Positions 23,774 through 31,627 of a stretch of 53,967 nt of DNA are shown here, piece after piece. The notes below the pieces were generated by a model that was given only the letters and a program-made list of their open reading frames with translations, had not been told where the DNA came from and searched no databases. The position numbers and the translations under genes were made by a program. Numbering within the stretch: position 1 is the stretch's first letter; each line of letters begins with the position of its first letter. Location of the stretch: assembly GCA_021732625.1 (NCBI GenBank), contig JAKFUP010000024.1, positions 1-53,967 on the forward strand, read 5' to 3'. This DNA is from Hyphomicrobiales bacterium (GTDB taxonomy: Bacteria > Pseudomonadota > Alphaproteobacteria > Rhizobiales > Xanthobacteraceae).

Positions 23774-26488
23774 ATGGAATTTCTGGCGCTCGTCATCGCC
23801 ATCGTCGCTGTCCTGTGGGCGCGCAAGGCCTCGAACCGGGCCAATGAGCTCGGCGCGAAGGTGTCGTCACTGGAAGCATTGCTGGCTGGTGCAGCGCCGG
23901 CGCAAATGCCACGAACGCCATCCCAAGCGCCGGTGACCGCGCCGCCGATCGTCCCGAGTTCGACGCCGGCGGAGGCCGCGAAGCCGTTCAATGTCGATGA
24001 CGTCATCGCCGGCGTGCGAGCGAATGCAGCGTCATCGAATACTCCCCCTGCGTCCGGCAATCCTCCGAATGGCAATTCCGCAAGCGCTGCTGGCAATACC
24101 GCTGCACCGTCTCCTGCCAGCCCGGGCCTTGAAGAACGTCTCGGCACCCGCTGGGTGGTCTGGGTCGGCGGTCTCACGCTGGCGCTCGGCGGATTGTTTC
24201 TGGTGCGCTATTCCATCGAGCAGGATTTGATCGGACCCGGCGTGCGCGTGCTGCTCGGCGGGCTGTTTGCCGCAGCACTGCTTGCCGCCGGCGAATGGAC
24301 GCGCCGCAAGGAAGCCGCAACCGCAACCGGGCCGCTGCCGATCGCGAACATCCCTGCGATGCTGACCGCCGCTGGCACTGTTGTCGCCTTCGGCACGGTC
24401 TTCGCGAGTTACACGCTGTATGATTTCCTCGCACCCGCATCCGCCTTCATCCTGCTCGGCATCGTCGCGATGTGCACGCTCGCGGCTGCATTGCTGCACG
24501 GTCCGGCGCTGGCCGGCCTCGGCATTGCCGCGGCATTCGTAACGCCGATTCTTGTCTCGTCGGAGAAGCCGGACTTCTGGGCGCTGTACCTCTATCTCGC
24601 CATCGTCACCGCGGCGGCGTTCGCGCTCGCCCGCGTGCGGCTGTGGCGCTGGCTTGCGATGACCACGATCGTGTTCGCGTTGCTGTGGACATTGCCGTGT
24701 CTCAATTGCGGGCCGTCGATGGTCGCGCCGCATGTGTTCCACGTGATCGCGGGCTTCATTCTCGCGGCACTGCTTGTGGTGTGTGGATTCATGTTTGGCC
24801 CGCCCGCCACCGAGGGCGAGATCGAGCCAGTCTCGTCGATGTCGCTCGGAGCTTACTTGCTCGGCGCATTGATGATCGTGCTGACCAGTGTCCATGCGGA
24901 CACCGCGATGATCGCATTCGCGCTGCTGGTCGCCGGGGCTTTGTTTGTGGCCTGGCGCACGGAAGCCGCGACGGGCGCGGTTGTATCCTCAGCCGCCTTC
25001 ACCGCCATCGTCTTCATCGAATGGGCGGTGCGCGGCAATCCGCAATATCTCGTGGTGCCTGCGGGCTCGCTGCCCGGCGTCGCACCCGGCGCAACCGATG
25101 GCTCGGTCGCGCTGCATCTGATCGCTGCGGCCGGATTTGGCGTGGCCTTCGGCGCGGCTGGATTTCTGGCGCAGGGCCGCTCGGTGAGCGCGAGGATTCC
25201 GGTGATATGGGCGGCAGCGGGTGTGTTCATGCCTTTGGCTTTGCTCATCGCGCTGTACGCGCGCATCGCGCAGCTTGATCGCTCGGTCCCGTTCGCGCTG
25301 CTGGCGCTTGTGGTTGCGGGTGCGTTCGCGATGGCGGCCGAACTGCTGGTGAAGCGCGAACAACGCCCCGGGCAGGCAATCTCGATTGCGCTGTTCGCCA
25401 CCGGCACGTTGTCGGCGCTGGCACTGGCGCTCACATTCGCGCTGGAAAAAGGCTGGCTCACCATCGCGCTGGCGCTGATGTCGCTGGCCACCGCATGGAT
25501 CTCGATGAAGCGACGGATCCCGTTCCTGCGCTGGCTGGCTGCGATCCTCGCCGCCATTGTCACGCTGCGCATCGGCTATGACCCGCGCATCGCAGGACGC
25601 GCGGTCGGCACCACGCCGATCTTCAACTGGCTGTTGTGGGGCTATGGCGTGCCTGCGCTCGCGTTCTGGGCCGGGGCTTACTTTCTGCGCCAGCGAAAAG
25701 ACGACGCGCCGCTGCGGATGGTGGAAGCGGCCGCCATCCTGTTCACAGTTTTGCTCGCGTTCACCGAAATCCGGCATTACGTCAGCGGTGGAAATATCTA
25801 CCGGGCCAACACTTCGCTGATCGAGGTCGCGTTGCAGATCTGCGTTGCGCTCGCCATGGCGATCGGTCTCGAGCGCCTGCGCGTGCGCAGCCGGAGCATC
25901 GTTCACAACGTGGCGGCGGTCATGCTGACGGTGTTCGCGATGCTTGCGATTGTGTTCGGCCTTTTCATTCTGGAGAATCCGATCCTCTGGTATGTCGAGA
26001 TCGGCGGCGTGATGTTCAACGAGTTGCTGCTGGGTTATGCGATACCGGCCATACTGGCGTTGCTTCTGTCGCACACGGTTGCCGGACAGCGCTCTCCAAC
26101 TTATGCCAACACCATCGCAGCATTTTCACTCACGCTCGCGCTGGCGTGGATCACGCTTGAGATTCGCCGCTACTATCACGGGCCGAACCTGACACTGGGT
26201 GCGACCAGCGCTGCCGAACAATACACCTACTCGGTCGCCTGGCTGGCGTTCGGCGTGATCCTGCTGGGGATCGGACTGACGTTCGACTCGCAGCGGGCGC
26301 GGCTGGCGTCCGCCGTCATCATCGCCCTGACAGTGCTGAAAGTGTTCGCGATCGACATGTCGAACCTGACAGGCATTTACCGTGCGCTGTCGTTCATCGG
26401 TCTTGGACTGGTGCTGGTGGCGATCGGCTGGCTCTACCAGCGCATCCTGTTCCGGCAGCGCGCAGCGACGGCACCGTCAACAAGCTAG
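23774..26488 (+). CDS. DUF2339 family polytopic membrane protein
   Basis: This 904-residue protein starts with a membrane segment and short coiled stretch (ANELGAKVSSLEALLAG). A proline- and alanine-rich linker of about 80 residues follows, and then LEERLGTRWVVWVGGLTLAL, the entry to a very long run of more than 20 hydrophobic helices. This order is that of DUF2339, which has no established function. The ATG at 23774 has GAGG seven bases upstream. It is convergent with the small exported protein that follows. Confidence 0.88.
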   Translation: MEFLALVIAIVAVLWARKASNRANELGAKVSSLEALLAGAAPAQMPRTPSQAPVTAPPIVPSSTPAEAAKPFNVDDVIAGVRANAASSNTPPASGNPPNGNSASAAGNTAAPSPASPGLEERLGTRWVVWVGGLTLALGGLFLVRYSIEQDLIGPGVRVLLGGLFAAALLAAGEWTRRKEAATATGPLPIANIPAMLTAAGTVVAFGTVFASYTLYDFLAPASAFILLGIVAMCTLAAALLHGPALAGLGIAAAFVTPILVSSEKPDFWALYLYLAIVTAAAFALARVRLWRWLAMTTIVFALLWTLPCLNCGPSMVAPHVFHVIAGFILAALLVVCGFMFGPPATEGEIEPVSSMSLGAYLLGALMIVLTSVHADTAMIAFALLVAGALFVAWRTEAATGAVVSSAAFTAIVFIEWAVRGNPQYLVVPAGSLPGVAPGATDGSVALHLIAAAGFGVAFGAAGFLAQGRSVSARIPVIWAAAGVFMPLALLIALYARIAQLDRSVPFALLALVVAGAFAMAAELLVKREQRPGQAISIALFATGTLSALALALTFALEKGWLTIALALMSLATAWISMKRRIPFLRWLAAILAAIVTLRIGYDPRIAGRAVGTTPIFNWLLWGYGVPALAFWAGAYFLRQRKDDAPLRMVEAAAILFTVLLAFTEIRHYVSGGNIYRANTSLIEVALQICVALAMAIGLERLRVRSRSIVHNVAAVMLTVFAMLAIVFGLFILENPILWYVEIGGVMFNELLLGYAIPAILALLLSHTVAGQRSPTYANTIAAFSLTLALAWITLEIRRYYHGPNLTLGATSAAEQYTYSVAWLAFGVILLGIGLTFDSQRARLASAVIIALTVLKVFAIDMSNLTGIYRALSFIGLGLVLVAIGWLYQRILFRQRAATAPSTS

Positions 26489-26512
26489 GGGAAACGCCAG
26501 CCGCTTCCCCGA

Positions 26513-27073
26513 TCACTCAGTCGACTTGCGCAGCTCGGGCAGCGGCTCGGACTTCACCGGCTCGGTGCGGACTTTCTCGACCACCGGGATATCGGCGCGG
26601 CCCGTCGTTTGCGGAGCAGACTCGGTCGCACGGGCGAGACGCGCGCGCAGCGAACGTGGCCTCTCGGCACGCGACACCAGAATGGCATTGCCGTGCTTGC
26701 GGAAGTCGCAATAGGCGAAGCCCATGCCGGACACCGATCCGCGGAAGCTGACCTCATCGGTCTTGTCGAGATTGAAGCAAGGCTCGAACGGAACGCCCTT
26801 GATCGAGGCGCACACCGCGTTGGAGCGAACCTGAATGGTGTTGATCGGCAAGCGGGCGTGACGCACCGGACCCTGACCGGACAACTGGATCGAACCGGCG
26901 ACCGAACCGTCGCTATGGATGCGGCCTGCACCCTTGCTGCCATCGAAACAGGTGAAAGCGAACATCTTGCCAGCGATAAACTGGCGGGCCTGCTCGGGAC
27001 CCAGATTCTCGGCGGCCGCGGGGGCCACCAACGCGAGAGCGGCAACCGCTCCGATCACGCCAAGCATTCTCAT
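26513..27073 (-). CDS. exported hypothetical protein, about 186 residues
   Basis: No named family is recognised. The start at 27073 (MRMLGVIGAVAALALVAPAA) gives a signal peptide cleaved after AAA. The mature domain contains four cysteines (TCFDGSKG, AVCAS, PCFNL, YCDFRK), consistent with two disulfides in the periplasm. A charged proline-rich tail of about 50 residues follows. Upstream in-frame residues lack hydrophobicity at the right place, which favours this start. It stands alone between a convergent DUF2339 gene and acuI. Confidence 0.75.
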   Translation of the reverse strand: MRMLGVIGAVAALALVAPAAAENLGPEQARQFIAGKMFAFTCFDGSKGAGRIHSDGSVAGSIQLSGQGPVRHARLPINTIQVRSNAVCASIKGVPFEPCFNLDKTDEVSFRGSVSGMGFAYCDFRKHGNAILVSRAERPRSLRARLARATESAPQTTGRADIPVVEKVRTEPVKSEPLPELRKSTE

Positions 27074-27189
27074 GCTGCACTCCAACTGCACTGCGCCGGT
27101 GGACTCGCGACAACGCCGCCTTAACCCGGTGCTTACCATATCAACCAAGGCAACATTGGAGCAGGATCGTTGGTAAAGTCTGAACGCGG

Positions 27190-28176
27190 TTAGAGAATTT
27201 TTACCACGATCCGGCCACGGACCTGCCCGGCGAGAATTTTCGCGCCCGCCTCGATCACATCGGTCAAGCCGATTTCTTGAGTAATTTCAGATAGTTTCCG
27301 GTGATCAAGTTCGCTGGCCAGACGCGCCCATGCCTGTTTGCGAAGTTCGATCGGGCACATCACGGAATCGATGCCCAAAAGGCACACCCCGCGCAAAATA
27401 AACGGCGCGACCGATGACGGCAGATCCATACCGGCGGCCAGACCGCAGGCGGCAATCGCGCCACGGTATTTGGTCATGGACAGCAAATTGGCCAGCGTGG
27501 TCGAGCCTACGCTGTCGACACCACCAGCCCAGCGCTCCTTGGCGAGCGGTTTGGCGGGAGCGGACAGTTCATTGCGATCAATGATCTCGTGTGCGCCAAG
27601 TTTCTTGAGATAATCAGCCTCTGCCACGCGGCCTGTGGACGCGATGACGTGGAAGCCAAGCCGCGACAGCAGCGCCACCGCAACCGAACCGACGCCACCG
27701 GCCGCACCGGTGACGACCATCGGGCCGTCGCTCGGCGTGAGCCCATGCTTCTGCAGCGCCATGACCGACAACATCGCGGTGTAACCTGCGGTGCCGATCG
27801 ACATGGCGTCGCGCGTCGACATGCCTTCCGGCAATTTGACCAGCCAGTCGCCTTTCACCCGCGCCTTTTCGGCGTAGGCGCCGAGATGCGTCTCGCCCAT
27901 GCCCCAGCCAGTGGCGATGACCTTGTCGCCCGCCTTCCAGGCCGGATTCGAGGACTGCTCGACCGTGCCTGAGAAATCGATGCCGGCGATCATCGGGAAG
28001 CGGCGCACCACCGGCGCCTTGCCGGTGACGGCAAGACCATCCTTGTAGTTGAGCGTGGACCATTCGACGCGGACGGTGACGTCGCCATCCATCAGCTCGG
28101 CTTCGTCGAACTGCGTCAGCGCCGCGGTGGTGCCCTTTTCGGCTTTGTCGATGCGAATGGCCTTGAATGTTCCCAC
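27190..28176 (-). CDS. acuI: AcuI-type acrylyl-CoA reductase (MDR superfamily oxidoreductase)
   Basis: This 328-residue NADPH-dependent medium-chain reductase probably reduces acryloyl-CoA to propionyl-CoA. It has no zinc-binding residues, as expected of the branch. The motifs [44 protein letters not shown] and the nucleotide loop [13 protein letters not shown] are all typical. I chose the GTG at 28176 because a perfect GGGAGG lies eight bases upstream and the protein then begins like its relatives (GTFKAIRI). An ATG at 28233 would add 19 atypical residues lying in a large inverted repeat. Confidence 0.87.
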   Translation of the reverse strand: MGTFKAIRIDKAEKGTTAALTQFDEAELMDGDVTVRVEWSTLNYKDGLAVTGKAPVVRRFPMIAGIDFSGTVEQSSNPAWKAGDKVIATGWGMGETHLGAYAEKARVKGDWLVKLPEGMSTRDAMSIGTAGYTAMLSVMALQKHGLTPSDGPMVVTGAAGGVGSVAVALLSRLGFHVIASTGRVAEADYLKKLGAHEIIDRNELSAPAKPLAKERWAGGVDSVGSTTLANLLSMTKYRGAIAACGLAAGMDLPSSVAPFILRGVCLLGIDSVMCPIELRKQAWARLASELDHRKLSEITQEIGLTDVIEAGAKILAGQVRGRIVVKIL

Positions 28177-28184
28177 GGCGAAAT

Positions 28185-28190
28185 CCTCCC
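28185..28190 (-). promoter_or_regulatory. ribosome-binding site deciding the acuI GTG start
   Basis: GGGAGG on the minus strand, eight bases before the GTG at 28176, is close to ideal and settles the start against the upstream ATG. Confidence 0.75.
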
Positions 28191-28227
28191 GGTTTTGATT
28201 TTGACCGTGGTTGTTTCCGAAATTCGC

Positions 28228-28303
28228 GCTCATGTCCAGAAACTGAAGTTCGCTTACCTCACCGCAGCTTCAGGACGAACTTCAGTTTCAAGAGGACATG
28301 AGC
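28228..28303. repeat. 76-base inverted repeat between the MFS gene and acuI
   Basis: Arms gctcatgtcc and ggacatgagc (outer, 10 bases) and aaactgaagttcg with cgaacttcagttt (inner, 13 bases) are exact complements with a 23-base loop. Rightward, a U-rich stretch follows (caattttattgtttc). It may act as a terminator or leader structure, or be an interspersed repeat. Confidence 0.75.
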
Positions 28304-28403
28304 CAATTTTATTGTTTCTCGTGCGGTGTCGGTTCGAGCGGTCCCAAACAGCCTGCCCCAACGATTGGACCGATCGAACCGCCGCACGAGACGATCAAGG
28401 CCG

Positions 28404-29648
28404 TCAAGCCGGTTGCGGCACGGCGCGCTCGACCGGCTTCTCAACGATCGGCAGGTTGATCAGCGCCGACAGGATGCCGAACACGATCGAGAGAATCCAC
28501 ACCGGCGTATAGGAGCCGAACTTTTCGAACACGATACCGCCCAGCAGAACGCCGAGAAATCCGCCGACCTGATGGCTGAAGAAAGCGAAGCCGTACAGCA
28601 TCGCCATCCAGCGCGCGCCGAACATCAGCGACACCAATGACGATGTCGGCGGGATCGTCGACAGCCATGTCAGGCCTGTGACCACACCGAAGATCAGCAC
28701 GTTGGTGAGCGTCACCGGAAGCACCAGCAGCCACAGTGACGCCAGCGCGCGGACAAAATAAATCGCCGAGAGCAGATAGCGCTTCGGCATACGCGTCGAC
28801 AGATATCCGGCACTGAGCGATCCGACGATATTGAACAGGCCGATGGTCGCGATCACCCAGGCACCGGACTGGGCTGACATGCCGCGATCGACGAGATATG
28901 CGGGCAAATGCACGGTGATGAACGCAAGCTGGAAGCCGCAGGTGAAGAAGCCAAGCACCAGCAGCACGTAAGACCGGTGCCCGAATGCCTCGGCGAGCGC
29001 CTGCTTGATCGACTGCGTCGGAGCAGCATTCGCTGATCCGGTTGCAGTCGCAGGCGGCGTCGCCAGCGCATACGACAGCGGCACGACCAACAGCGTCAAA
29101 CAAGCAAAAACCGTCAGCGTCGATTGCCAGCCGAGATTGTCGATCAACGCCACACCGAATGGCGCGAACAGGAATTGGCCGAACGAGCCCGCTGCGGTGC
29201 CAGCGCCAAGTGCAATGCCACGCCATTCTTCGGGCACGAGCTTGGTAAAGGCAGACAGCACGAGGTTGAACGAACAGCCGGACAACCCGAAACCGATCAG
29301 AACGCCAGCAGATAGATCGAGCACCGCCGGGGTCGATGCAGAGCGCATCAAAAACAACCCAGCTGCATAGAGTATGGCACCGACACACAGCACGCGCACG
29401 CTGCCAAAGCGATCGGCGACCGCGCCGGCGAATGGCTGACCGACGCCCCACAACAGGTTCTGGATGGCGACGGCGAGCGCGAACACATCGCGGCCCCACG
29501 AAAACTCCATGCTCATCGGCTGCAGGAAAAAGCCGAAGGTGGAGCGCGGACCGAAGGTGAGCATGCCGATCAGGCTGCCGCACAGAATGACAACCAGCGG
29601 CGTGCGCCAGTTTGCGGCCAAGGGTGGGTTGGTGGGAGAAACGGACAT
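28404..29648 (-). CDS. MFS transporter, monocarboxylate/oxalate-formate antiporter-like
   Basis: This 414-residue inner-membrane carrier has about 12 hydrophobic helices. An OFA/monocarboxylate-type first helix pair (LTFGPRSTFGFFLQPMSMEF) and the loop motif GAVADRFGSVRVL between helices 2 and 3 point to the major facilitator superfamily. The central loop is short and alanine-rich. The substrate is unknown, probably a small carboxylate. It lies upstream of acuI on the same strand with a large inverted repeat in the 227-base gap, so co-transcription is uncertain. Confidence 0.88.
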   Translation of the reverse strand: MSVSPTNPPLAANWRTPLVVILCGSLIGMLTFGPRSTFGFFLQPMSMEFSWGRDVFALAVAIQNLLWGVGQPFAGAVADRFGSVRVLCVGAILYAAGLFLMRSASTPAVLDLSAGVLIGFGLSGCSFNLVLSAFTKLVPEEWRGIALGAGTAAGSFGQFLFAPFGVALIDNLGWQSTLTVFACLTLLVVPLSYALATPPATATGSANAAPTQSIKQALAEAFGHRSYVLLVLGFFTCGFQLAFITVHLPAYLVDRGMSAQSGAWVIATIGLFNIVGSLSAGYLSTRMPKRYLLSAIYFVRALASLWLLVLPVTLTNVLIFGVVTGLTWLSTIPPTSSLVSLMFGARWMAMLYGFAFFSHQVGGFLGVLLGGIVFEKFGSYTPVWILSIVFGILSALINLPIVEKPVERAVPQPA

Positions 29649-29814
29649 GGCAAAATTCCCGGCAGGCGCGACTCTATCAGCCGCAGGCGCGGGAAGTTAA
29701 TGCATCCGCATGAATTGCCAAGCGGGAAGATGCCAGCAAAGCCTCAAGCATTGCAGCGATGCAAATTGACGAGAGCAGGATGATATGATGATCGACCGGC
29801 AATAAAATGCCGGG

Positions 29815-31233
29815 CTACTCGTTGTCGGTTGCGAGTTGCTTGGCGATTTCAGCAGTCTGGGCCGCCGTACCCCACGCCGGAGCATCGCTGCCGTCGCCCC
29901 ATTGCCGCGGGCGATAGAACAGATGCGCCCCGGTGCGGTTGAGCTTCTTCATCGTGCGCGCCCAGTACGGCCGCACATAATAAGCGTGATAGTGCGTAGA
30001 CTTGCCGACTTCCGGCAACCAGATACGGCCGTCCAGCGTCTCCTTGGCGACGCGCTTGGCCCGATCCCACTGCTCCGGCTCCGTCACCACGTCACGGATA
30101 CCGTCGCATGCGAAGGTGAACTGGCAGGCGAGATGCCGATGTGAGTTCTGGTAGACGACGCCGCAGACTGTTTCGGGATAGTAGCCGGAGAACGCGCGGT
30201 TCACGACCACCTGAGCCACCGCGATCTGGCCGCGCACGGGCTCACCGCGCGCTTCGAAATAGACCGCATTAGCCAAACACTTCTCCTGCGCCGCGCGCTT
30301 TTTCGAGTCGAGCAGGCCGAGGCGTTCCGCCGGGGTCTTCGGGCGCTGGTTGTCGCCGGTGACTTCACCCTTGCTGGCGATACTCAGACCCTCTTTCGCC
30401 ACTTCCTTCGCGATGCTCGGCGCGGTCACGGGCAGCGACGCGGTCGCCTTCATGTCCGGATCGCGCGCAGCCGGCAGTACCACCGACGGCTCTTCGCCTG
30501 GCTGCCAACGCTCCATCGCCTCGCCAGTGACGCCGAGCGAGTCGTGGCCGAAAAACAGATGCGCGGTCTGCACCGAGAATCCGCCGCTGCGGCGTTTCGG
30601 CTGCTCGGCTGTTTTGTCTTGTCCCTCGGTGCGCGGCTGACCTTCCAGCGACAGCGCAACATCGTATTGCGGCAACGGCTCTGCCTTCAGAGCCTCGACA
30701 AGCTCGGAATGCAATGGCGCTGCATCGCCAGAGCTTTCGGCATCGGCGGTCTTTGCGCCGCGGACAGGTGCATGGGTTTCAACCGAGCCGGACGGCGGCG
30801 TGGTTGTCTCGTCGGCAACTGGCGCGTCAGGTTGAGACAGCGGAAGCCGGTCGCCCTTCGTGGCGCGCTCGACCACCGGAAAATCGGATCGCTGCAATGG
30901 ACGAGGCTGCTGCGCCAGCGGATGGCGCGTCACCGAGCCTGTGACGTCGGATGTGGAGGTATCGAGGCTCGCCAAACGGTACGAAACAGTTTGCGGCAGG
31001 GACGAGCCGATCGGACGCGGAAAACTGAACGTGGCGACCTGGATCTTGGAGGCCGATGACGTGACGTACTTCTGCAAGCGCTCGGCAACGCCCGGCTGGC
31101 GCGCCAGCAGCGCGCCAATGTCCTGATAGCCGATCTCGTTCGGGATCACTGCGAAGACACAGAGACCAAAGCCGAAGGGTACAAAACGCGTACCCTTCGG
31201 CCGGTGACGCAATACAGGCATCGATACGCTCAC
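29815..31233 (-). CDS. cell-wall hydrolase with C-terminal SleB (Hydrolase_2) domain
   Basis: This is a 472-residue protein with a hydrophobic N-terminal stretch (about 16-30) that may export or anchor it. A long, low-complexity middle of about 270 residues rich in proline, alanine and charged residues leads to a SleB-type lytic domain near residues 310-450: CLANAVYFEARGEPVRGQIA with the catalytic glutamate, VVVNRAFSGYYP, CQFTFACDG and THYHAYYVRPYW. It likely cleaves peptidoglycan. It stands alone; the 580-base region on its upstream side also holds the ppdK terminator. Confidence 0.9.
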   Translation of the reverse strand: MSVSMPVLRHRPKGTRFVPFGFGLCVFAVIPNEIGYQDIGALLARQPGVAERLQKYVTSSASKIQVATFSFPRPIGSSLPQTVSYRLASLDTSTSDVTGSVTRHPLAQQPRPLQRSDFPVVERATKGDRLPLSQPDAPVADETTTPPSGSVETHAPVRGAKTADAESSGDAAPLHSELVEALKAEPLPQYDVALSLEGQPRTEGQDKTAEQPKRRSGGFSVQTAHLFFGHDSLGVTGEAMERWQPGEEPSVVLPAARDPDMKATASLPVTAPSIAKEVAKEGLSIASKGEVTGDNQRPKTPAERLGLLDSKKRAAQEKCLANAVYFEARGEPVRGQIAVAQVVVNRAFSGYYPETVCGVVYQNSHRHLACQFTFACDGIRDVVTEPEQWDRAKRVAKETLDGRIWLPEVGKSTHYHAYYVRPYWARTMKKLNRTGAHLFYRPRQWGDGSDAPAWGTAAQTAEIAKQLATDNE

Positions 31234-31560
31234 GCAACGCTTACGCTACTCACACGCTAACTCAGTCCAGCGGCCGTTAAGCACAATCGGTACAAAGCGA
31301 CCGGTTCTGGTGATATCGAATTAAAGTTGCGTGGGAGTTAATCGCCGATGCACGCGCGACACACGCAAGATATCTCGCACAAACTTGCACTCACTTCGAA
31401 CGCGGTGGTGAATCGGGCGTTCATTGAAGTGGTAAACATCAGGTCAACGCGCATTTCACATCGCGCATCGCAGCGTTGACGGAATACCGTCAATTCGCCG
31501 CGATTGTCTCGCGATGAAACACAATGTTCCGTGCGCTGGAAAATTTCGATGCACATCGCA
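31234..31560. other. gene-free region upstream of the SleB-type hydrolase
   Basis: I see no gene here. It contains a short perfect palindrome at 31476-31493 (TTGACGG-AATA-CCGTCAA) and several acgct-type short repeats near 31200-31255. It should hold the promoter of the hydrolase gene, but I cannot place its boxes with confidence. Confidence 0.5.
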
Positions 31561-31595
31561 AAAATAAAAACGCCGCCGCGATGAGCGCGACGGCG
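31561..31595 (-). terminator. rho-independent terminator after ppdK
   Basis: Read on the minus strand, CGCCGTCGCG pairs with CGCGGCGGCG (10 base pairs, one G-U) around a CTCAT loop. The run TTTTTATTTT follows immediately. It lies about 33 bases past the ppdK stop. Confidence 0.9.
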
Positions 31596-31627
31596 ATAAA
31601 ATTTATCTCAAGCAGTGCGGTAATAGG

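Noticed and set aside
24989-26074. 361-codon open frame on the minus strand
   Set aside because: It is antisense to the DUF2339 gene; arginine- and glutamine-rich noise caused by third-position GC.
31338-31556. 72-codon minus-strand frame upstream of the SleB-type hydrolase
   Set aside because: Cysteine-rich random composition, no ribosome site, and it lies in promoter-type DNA.
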